Assembly: GCA_015501605.1 (NCBI GenBank)
Contig: JADNRZ010000016.1
Location: 744,001-808,000, forward strand
Source: Panaeolus papilionaceus
Lineage: Eukaryota; Basidiomycota; Agaricomycetes; Agaricales
Length of the DNA stretch: 64,000 nucleotides
Reading direction: 5' to 3'
In this document: positions 56,828-64,000 of the stretch, in pieces
Layout of the letters: every line of letters starts with the position of its first letter
Position numbering within the stretch: position 1 is the stretch's first letter
The notes under the pieces: generated by a model
The model's input: the letters and a program-made list of their open reading frames with translations, nothing else
The model's database searches: none
What the model was told of the DNA's origin: nothing
Position numbers and translations under genes: made by a program

Positions 56828-58539
56828 TTATTTATTTAAGATACACCGCTCTCCTCCTACAGACTCGTAGGACAGTGGTCTACCACCTTGAGCGTTTGCG
56901 ACAAAGTTCAAGGGGTAATAACTATTTTGATAGCTCTGCACGGTACGGATTTTGGGTAGGGATATTACTTCAGCTGGAGGTACATAGGAAGTGATGCTCT
57001 CTGTAAACATCCCCCACATACGCTGAGCAATATACTTGCAATAAGCGCCAGGACGTGTTGTTAATTGGGTGTATAATTCCAAGACACGCACAGAGGGACA
57101 TTCTTGGACGATGCAATCAATCAACAGATGCTAATATGAGAATTATTTTGAATTCAGATATGGCGTCTCACTTCAAAGAAAATAAAACTGACGATGGGTC
57201 GCCTGCTCTCGGAAGTCCAAGTCTTTTCGCTTGGGCAACTCTTCAGCAGCTGAAGAAATGTAACGCCAATCCCAAGATATTCAAGCGCACTACATTTTGC
57301 CAAACCAGGCTGAATCTGAGGACTCCATCCCCAATCGTCTTGATATTCAGTACGAATCATCACCTTCTTCAAGGTTGAAGCATGAGAGGGCAAACCCTCA
57401 CAGTATAGCTCAACAACACACGTCCCGAACATCCCCCGTATTCCAGCCCGAAGCAGGTGGTCGTCGAACGTGTCAAATCGGAAAAACTCAAGTCCATGGT
57501 AGTGTTGAAGATAGTCAACTAACGCGTCGGGCACATGATTGACGATGATTTCTGAAAGCTCCACGTTCATGTCTGTCATGCCCCTCCAGAACTCATTCAT
57601 GAATTTGCGCGTCTCTCGGGGATTTTCGTCGCCGACACACACACTGAGCACTTTGAGATGTTGGAGGTGCGGAAGGACCGCGAGGGGAGACTCGCAGAAC
57701 ATGAGGGTGAGGGTGTAACCGTACACCCGCTTTTTCCAGCGATTTCATCATCTAGGCCGTTATGATATGCGACTCGGTGGTCCGACATCCTAAGGGACAG
57801 AGTGCGGAGATCAGGCGATTGGGCGAGTGTTTGGCCAATGTCATGCATGGACATGTCGGCGCGTCGGTTGGGAAATGATTGCGCTTTATAAGAAATGGTC
57901 TCTAGATTATGAAAGCGTCGCAAAACGGGCACGGAAACGCAGTCTATGAGAAATACGTCCAAAGACGAGAGCTCGGGATAGGATGAGAGGATGGTGCCTA
58001 TTTGGCTAGAGAGTTCCGGATCGTGGTCGGTGAGCTCCCACCTTGGACAAGAAAAGAAAAGGCGATGTTTTACGTAGGACTTTAGTCCTTTAGATCTAGC
58101 AGTATAGCTGTGTGACGAGGCTCACCGGATTTCCTTTATTTTCGTAAGAGAAGAGAGGGCGCTAAGTATGACTTCATGCTTGATACCTGCAAATTCCGAA
58201 ATGTTCCCATACGAGGAAGATATACGAAGTTGATGAGCTAGATGCAGCTTCCTGATGGCATCGACAGGCGGCTTCATGTTTGCTAATCGCCCAGAAAGAA
58301 TACCGAGTGTTCTCCTAAAGTTTCCTCGCCTCCGGTCAATATGAACTGTGGAAACTGCGACTAGCGCGAAAATGTCCGCTAGTGTCTTGCATGTCAGACG
58401 CATGTTTTTGTGCTCTTTGCGGTCGAGCTAAAGAAGCAATGAGCCCTGTAATTGAATGTGGATATGTAGCCAGCTGCGTTGGACACACATATTGAGATAG
58501 ATGGAGTAGAAGCTCGGGGTGAAGGGATAGAAGAGACAT
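56828..58539 (-). CDS. F-box/LRR-like protein
   Basis: Exons 58,539-58,489; 58,427-58,126; 58,041-57,193; 57,130-56,828. The N-terminus MSLLSLHPELLLHLSQY|LDRKEHKNMRLTCKTLADI has the F-box pattern (L..HPELL..I..YL....LR..CK.L). The rest is leucine-rich with irregular LRR-like lines (LSSLDVFLIDCVSVPVLRRF, PHLQHLKVLSVCVGDENPRE, CSALEYLGIGVTF). F-box proteins recruit targets to SCF ubiquitin ligases; the target is unknown. Exon 3 is one base out of frame: adding one A to the run at 57,731-57,735 (T on plus) joins ...EIAGKKRVYGYTLTLMFCES. Convergent with EMC1. Its paralogue is the relic at 30,640-32,920. Confidence 0.75.
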
Positions 58540-58723
58540 GTTGTGTTGTGGTCGGTGACTGGGTACTAGGCTGTAAGCTACTGCAAGGAAAATATGATTG
58601 GTGTCCCACCGTCATCTGACTGTTTTCCCGGAAAGGGAGGAATTAGAATGCATATTTGGGGGTGATGTGTAGGCAAGTCAAATATCGATATCGTAGAAAG
58701 TGGGGTTATGGGGTTGTACCAGA

Positions 58724-58936
58724 CTAACAGTATACACGTACACCTCCATTTGTTACACATGGATTAAAAGTTATTACACTTGCAGCACCTGAGCTAGCCT
58801 CCAGCTGAGCATAAGTCACACAAATGCCAAGACAGTTAAGCGCGCGACATTTCGCCAAGCCACTCTGAATGTCAGGACTCCAAGCCCAGTCGTCTTCGAA
58901 TTCAGTGCGAATTATCACCTCCCTGAGGGTCTCCAC
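58724..58936 (-). pseudogene. Second F-box gene fragment
   Basis: Reads METLREVIIRTEFEDDWAWS, then KCRALNCLGICVTYAQLEAS and SGAAS, close to the relic at 31,040-31,180 (closer than to its neighbour gene). Flanking sequence 58,600-58,760 also matches 30,410-30,600. It looks like the remaining piece of a tandem second F-box gene whose other exons were deleted here. Confidence 0.65.
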
Positions 58937-59928
58937 ACCGGATATCGCGTGGCTGTCATGCGATGAACCGAGTCTGTGGCAAATACGTTATCATGATCAT
59001 GTCTCTCAGATTCAGGTGTTTGTTGGACCATTGGTCACGCCTCTTACGCTTATATTAGCTGAGCCACAGAGGAAGGGATATAGCCCAGTCAAGAAAAGAC
59101 TTGTTTATGGATCCATCTGGGTGCCTTGGTCCTTGTCAGTGATGGGAAGAATACTGGACAAGGATGGGAATTACATGATCAATGTAGCATCCAAGCAGCA
59201 TCGCGTTCCCTCTTTTCTCTTCTGGCTCTGAAACACTCTTGCTGATGTAACATGCACCAAATATCTCTTGTGCACTTTATACGACCTCCCGAGCAATGTC
59301 CTCAAGCCATTCCCCCCCGCACACCTGACGGCTTCTCTTCGCCTGGAAGCACCTCAAGCCTAGTGATTTTCATCCTGATGTGCACACTCTGACTCGCGAT
59401 CAACTCAGTTTGAGCAGCAATAGGACTCGGAGCACTGCCTGGCATCGACAAAACCTCGGGATATACCAAGACTGCGATGCAGGTCATACCCTCGCGCAAA
59501 CTAGTCCCTATGTATGTAGATCGTTCGTAAAGTTGGAGCTTAAATCAGGTCATTCTTTGTACGCCGTAGTTTCTAAGCAAATGCGGAAAATATGAACGAC
59601 GAATAGCAGAAAAAGACTTGCGATCCAGTGTATGAGAATAGCGTGATGAACTTTGAAGCATGTCGCTTTAGCCGTTAATTAGATCACGTGTAGACCCGAA
59701 CCAGGATGGGAAATTTGAAGGCAACTTTGCCCCTGTCCTCGACAGGATCCGCCATAAACAACCATAAAGACAACGAGTGTTGGTTGAGGTTTTTATTTCC
59801 ACTGTTTAGTCTCTGATTTTCGCCTCTAGCTGTGAAACTCTTGCTTGATCCTTCTCGATTAAAGTTAAAAGTCTACTGGTTTTCGCAACATCGACAGTTA
59901 CGGTCACGACTTTGGAACTAGGGCAACG
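58937..59928. other. Intergenic, no gene seen
   Basis: Plus- and minus-strand frames here are short and lack splice support. The last 150 bp before 59,929 are the probable promoter of the MYND gene; no TATA box seen. Confidence 0.4.
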
Positions 59929-61682
59929 ATGTCAAGAAGCAATGGCAAATCCAAACGCGGACCTATGAACCTCCATAGACATGGTGCTGAACATACGGAA
60001 GGAATTGGGGGTGGTCTTGTTAGCGAAGAGTCCGCGAGGAAGTGAGTTCTTGCCCTATATCTATCTATCCATGACCATCAGTTCTCACTTGAACACACTA
60101 CATCTTCTCATTGCAACGATGAAACTCAGCCTCGAAATTGCAGAACGATTATGCTTAAGAGGAAAACCCTACGAAGCTGTTCCGTACCTTCAAGAAGCAT
60201 TGAAAGACCCTAACAACCTCGACGCTGGTATCCAGCTCGCATTTTTGGCTCCTACTAAAGATGAGAGTGTTAACATTTTAATGGAGGCTGAGGAACGCGG
60301 TGACTATCAAAACTCTACCCTGGATTTTTCTCTCTTGCTTCCCATTCAAATCCAAGCTAAACAAAATATTTGAATAGGTCAAATCATTATAAAAAGAGCT
60401 GTAGGCCCAAACGCGTTCAAACCACCGGCTCAAGGTGGCCATATGGGTGAATTTTGGGATGTCCTTGAGACACGTCCTTACATGAGGGTGATGCAAGCCC
60501 TTGTGCGTATGCAATACGAGACAGGGAGATACGGCAAAGCAGTGTAAGCCTACATTATCGTTTCGCCACGTGTCATGTCATTAACAATCTCGTTCCATAA
60601 ATAAAATATCCATACATCGATACGAATAGCGATTCGGCCATCCGTATGCTCATTCTGTGTCCAGGAGACAACCTCGCTGTCCGTTTCTGGCTAGGCTCTT
60701 TATTGTTGCACGACAACCGCAACGAAAAGGCACTCTCATTTGCCCAAGAATGGATCGAAAATCCACAGACCCCAACCGGTGGTGTTAGATTCAAGAAACC
60801 GCACTCTAACATTCTCTCACCGGAAGAAGAAGCCAAACATCTGCAATTTGGCACTGCACAATTGTGGTATACCGCTGCGCTGGCTGCGTTCAGGCTGAAG
60901 GGTGATCATGCGGCGCAGGCAAATCAGTATTTGAAGGTTGCTGTTACCCTGAATCCACACGTGTTGCTCAAGATCTTGGCGAAGGTTAAAAGACCAGGTT
61001 CGTCGTCGAATCAGAATTTTTGTGCGATCCCGGTGCGACATTCAGGTGCCATAAAAGGCCACGAGACGAGCACGAGAGAGCTGCGCTTTGATTTTCATCG
61101 TAATTCAATTTGAAACGAATGAACTAACCGATCGTTGAAATGACAGAAAACCTCAATAACGAAGCCCGTGCACCCAATTCGCCGCAAGATGCGCATGACT
61201 ACCTCTGGCTTTCTCATGGACTGTGGATGGAGGAGGATGTCTGGAAATGGGTCGACGAAAATGCAGATGTGAAGAGCGTGTTGTTGAAGAAGTGTAGTAG
61301 GGCTGAGTGCCCCAACGTTGAATCGAAGGTCGCAGAATATAAGCGTTGCGGTGAATGCCATCTGGTGAGCCTGTCCTTTGTGGGCAGATTTATTTGATCT
61401 GTTAGTTCTCCCTTGAAATGAGTACTAAAACGACGTTTTTTCATTGTTTAGGTATCGTATTGTGGCGTTGATTGTCAGAAGCAGCACTGGAAGACGCATA
61501 AACCTGGTCGGTGTCATCTTGCTCTCCTTAGTCGCATCTCGACGCATAGTACTCATCAGGTTTATCCAGCTTGCAAGCAACATGCACAACAGAAGTCCAT
61601 GGCACGCATGTTCATGCTAGGAAAATCGAGTGCAGAGAATGACATATTCCAGATGGACCAGTATCTGAAAACGAAGAAATAA
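59929..61682 (+). CDS. MYND-type zinc finger protein with TPR-like repeats
   Basis: Six exons: 59,929-60,041; 60,130-60,299; 60,378-60,543; 60,630-60,997; 61,147-61,364; 61,452-61,682; 421 residues, all phases consistent. Start chosen at ATGTCAAGAAGC because the next in-phase ATG (60,119) lies in the first intron. The N-terminus is basic (MSRSNGKSKRGPMNLHRHG). Helical repeats follow (AERLCLRGKPYEAVPYLQEA; VRMQYETGRYGKAVDSAIRM; AALAAFRLKGDHAAQANQYL), resembling TPRs. The C-terminal MYND finger uses KKCSRAEC, YKRCGEC, VSYCGVDCQKQHW and KTHKPGRC, the C-C...C-C...C-C...H-C order of the family. MYND fingers bind short proline-containing peptides. Intact; specific role unknown. Confidence 0.88.
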
Positions 61683-62121
61683 TCAAGTTAATGGAATCTC
61701 CGAGTCATCATTCAATTAATTATGTACATATATAAGGTCCAATCTTTTCTTGCTTTTTGTCTTCCTAGTTCATGCGTTGAGTTTTACTTAAATAACAAAA
61801 TAGTCGATACCTTGAATCCTTCATCTATTTATAGCTCTGGAGAAACCCAGCTTCTTCCGTACTCACGCAGACGAGTGGTGTTCTCGGGCCATCATGATTC
61901 AAACACACCCTCTCGCGGTCCGCCCTTTGCCAATGATATTTTGTTCCACGAATAAACCGACCACTCGACATCCACATTGATCTTCTTTTTACAGTCTCCT
62001 GACCATCAGCATATGGGGCCCCTCTCAAGTTGGTTCTTCTCCGCACCTAACAAATGGATAAAACTCGAATGACATTGGGGGCAATGTAATACGACTGGCG
62101 CAAGCTCAATCATATTCGAGG
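61683..62121. other. Intergenic between MYND gene and GH78-like gene
   Basis: 439 bp; AT-rich just after the MYND stop (TTAATTATGTACATATATAA), no gene supported. Carries the 3' end of one gene and the promoter of the next, both on the plus strand. Confidence 0.4.
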
Positions 62122-64000
62122 ATGCTCCACTTCAAGTTACCGCTGACTTTGAAGGTCTTAATCCCCATCCAGGCGTTTTTCGTCCTTCGTGTTTTTGCAC
62201 TCGCACCAAAAGGCGAATGGGACTCGTTCAACTATGCACCGAAGAGCAAGACAGTGTATCCCGTTGCTATTCACTCTCAACAAGGTAGCGTCACGGATGC
62301 ATCCCATCTCGTTGGGTCCGGTGGAGGCAAAGCCACACTCTTGACGAGCGGATCGTGGGTTGCACTTGATTTTGGCGTCGAGGTGCGCATTCATTTTCAT
62401 CTTCATATCCTTCACGCTACCCGGCTAACCAATCCATTTTCTTCCCTCACGACTGCTCTGTAGGTTGGGGGTTTGATATCCCTCAACTTCCAAACCCCAA
62501 TATCCAACACCACAAGTCTCTCACTCTCATTCACTGAATCGCCACTCTTCATCCGGCCCACCGCCTCAGACGATTCTTCATACCCTGATGCTAGCACCAC
62601 GTACGACGGCGTCCTCAAAGTCTCGTCACCCAACATCCAAGCAGGCCATTGGACTCAGCCTGCATCAGCGCTTCGTGGAGGTTTCCGATATCTCACTCTC
62701 GTGAACAGTGGAAGTGGAAGTGGAGGTGTCAGTATTTCGAACGTGTCATGTGCGATATCGTTCATGCCTCACTTTAATGATCTGCGAGCGTATTCGGGGT
62801 ATTTCTCCGCTAAGGATCCGGGGTTTAAGGACGTCGATTTTTTGACCAAGTGTGAGTTTATTTCCTCTTTTATAAGTAGAATGACCACTGAATAATTTTT
62901 AATTTGTGTTTTTGGACTTCCAGTATGGTATGCTGGTGCCTATACTGTTCAAACCAACACCGTTCCGCTTAATACGGGTCGCCAAGTTCCATTCGCTTCT
63001 AGAGGATGTGAGTCCGATATTGTTCATTCATCATTATTGTCGTAAATAACAACCCCGATTCATTCTTTTACAGCATGGGCCAACAATGCTAAGCTCGGCG
63101 TTGCAGGTCCCATCATCGTCGACGGCGCAAAGCGTGATCGCGCAGTATGGCCTGGTGAGCAACGAATTCATTTTTACCTAAGCCATTACTCACTTTGGTT
63201 CATGTAATTCTACTTCAAAGGTGACATGGGCATCGCCGTCCCCGCTGCATTCGTATCAACCAATGATTTAATTTCGACTCGAAACGCCTTGGACACCATG
63301 TTCGCTGCCATCTCTCCGAATGGCGAGTTGCCAGAATCAGGACCACCGTTGAGTCAGAAGGGGTCCGATACGTATCATGCTTGGACACTCATCGGCGCTC
63401 GTAAGTTTTGTTTTTTACAAATATGAATGTGTGATGTTGTTGATATGACCTCTTCGCAGATAATTATTATAGGTATACTGGTGATCTCGACTGGGTCAGG
63501 TCGATTTTCGCCAACTATACCAAGGCAGTTCAGTACCTCCAAGGCAAGGTTGATGATAAGACGCGTTTGATTAACGTCACTGGATTGAGGGATTGGGCTA
63601 GATTAGGAGGGGGAGGTTACAACGCTGAAGGAAGCGCCCTGTTGTATCAGGTAAACCGTTGCTTCGACACTCACCTACTAACCAATTCCACTCATATAAT
63701 TTCCACCATTTAGGTTCTTCTAGGTTCCGCAGAATTATGGAGAGAACTCAGCTGGGAAGGCGTGTACAATGCATTCATCTACAACGCCACGCTCCTCAAA
63801 GATAGTTACAATGCCCATTTCTGGGACGAAGCCCAAGGAATGTATCGAGATAACGCCACAACGACGCTCACACCCCAAGACGCAAACTCGATGGCTGTGC
63901 TCTTCAACCTCACAGACTCGGACACGAAAAAGAAGAGGATCAGTGACGGACTCAGGAAGGCGTGGAATAACCTCGGACCTGTGCCACCTGAATTACCCGA
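62122..64000 (+). CDS. Secreted GH78-type (alpha-L-rhamnosidase-like) six-hairpin glycosidase, 5' part
   Basis: Seven exons visible: 62,122-62,382; 62,464-62,851; 62,924-63,007; 63,074-63,154; 63,221-63,400; 63,460-63,650; 63,714 to the window end; phases consistent, about 490 residues so far. An N-terminal hydrophobic stretch (LTLKVLIPIQAFFVLRVFAL) should be a signal peptide or anchor. A beta-sandwich region follows (GSWVALDFGVEVGGLISLNF). The (alpha/alpha)6 catalytic part then begins: WYAGAYTVQTNTVPLNTGRQ, DGAKRDRAVWPGDMGIAVPA, HNYYRYTGDLDWVRSIFANY. RDRAVWPGD is where acidic catalytic residues sit in GH78 relatives. Several N-glycosylation sites (NTT, NVS, NYT, NVT, NAT). The likely role is hydrolysis of rhamnose-bearing plant glycosides outside the cell. 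No lesion seen; the 3' end is outside the window. Confidence 0.85.

Overview
The window looks like nuclear DNA of a filamentous basidiomycete, most likely an Agaricomycete. The live genes are split by many short spliceosomal introns (about 50-150 nt, GT-AG, CTNAC-type branch points). The transposons are basidiomycete-typical: Tnp2/Plavaka-like CMC transposases, a pogo/Fot1 element, chromodomain Ty3 fragments and a hAT fragment. I name no species.

Layout. (1) About 1-10,085: one copy of a multi-copy unit, here called X (X1). It is opened by a 655-bp element with 4-bp target duplications (TSDs), a 2.67-kb long-TIR element holding an 0.8-kb foldback, a solo LTR, and a 3.17-kb CACTG element with a second 1.03-kb CACTG element inside. 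(2) About 10,086-33,000: a CpG-poor transposon graveyard. It holds displaced shards of the EMC1 gene, a Tnp2-type and a second Plavaka-like transposase (both broken), a tandem array, a hAT fragment, Ty3 integrase and gag relics, solo LTRs and a broken F-box gene. Inside it sits a young, CpG-rich, intact 1.77-kb LTR element whose only protein carries a KH domain and an RGG tail. (3) About 33,370-52,421: X units X2, X3 and X4 alternate with three copies of a PP6/Sit4-type phosphatase gene (two truncated, one complete). X2 carries an apparently intact pogo transposon. A 1.13-kb TA-flanked element with a helix-turn-helix remnant and a small spliced gene of unknown function lie between. (4) About 52,422-64,000: ordinary gene space with EMC1 (ER membrane complex), F-box genes, a MYND-finger/TPR-like protein, and the 5' part of a secreted GH78-type glycosidase that runs off the window.

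How it fits together. The phosphatase-EMC1-F-box block at 50.9-58.9 kb is the source or sister of the damaged copies to the left. Copies of the same sequence in different states (LTR copies, EMC1 exon 1, a tandem array, TSDs) show that the main decay mode is C-to-T and G-to-A at CpG. That fits cytosine methylation with deamination, or a CpG-directed RIP-like process. Unit pairs also give clean empty sites for two insertions. Three separate one-base homopolymer differences break otherwise good genes and may be sequencing errors.
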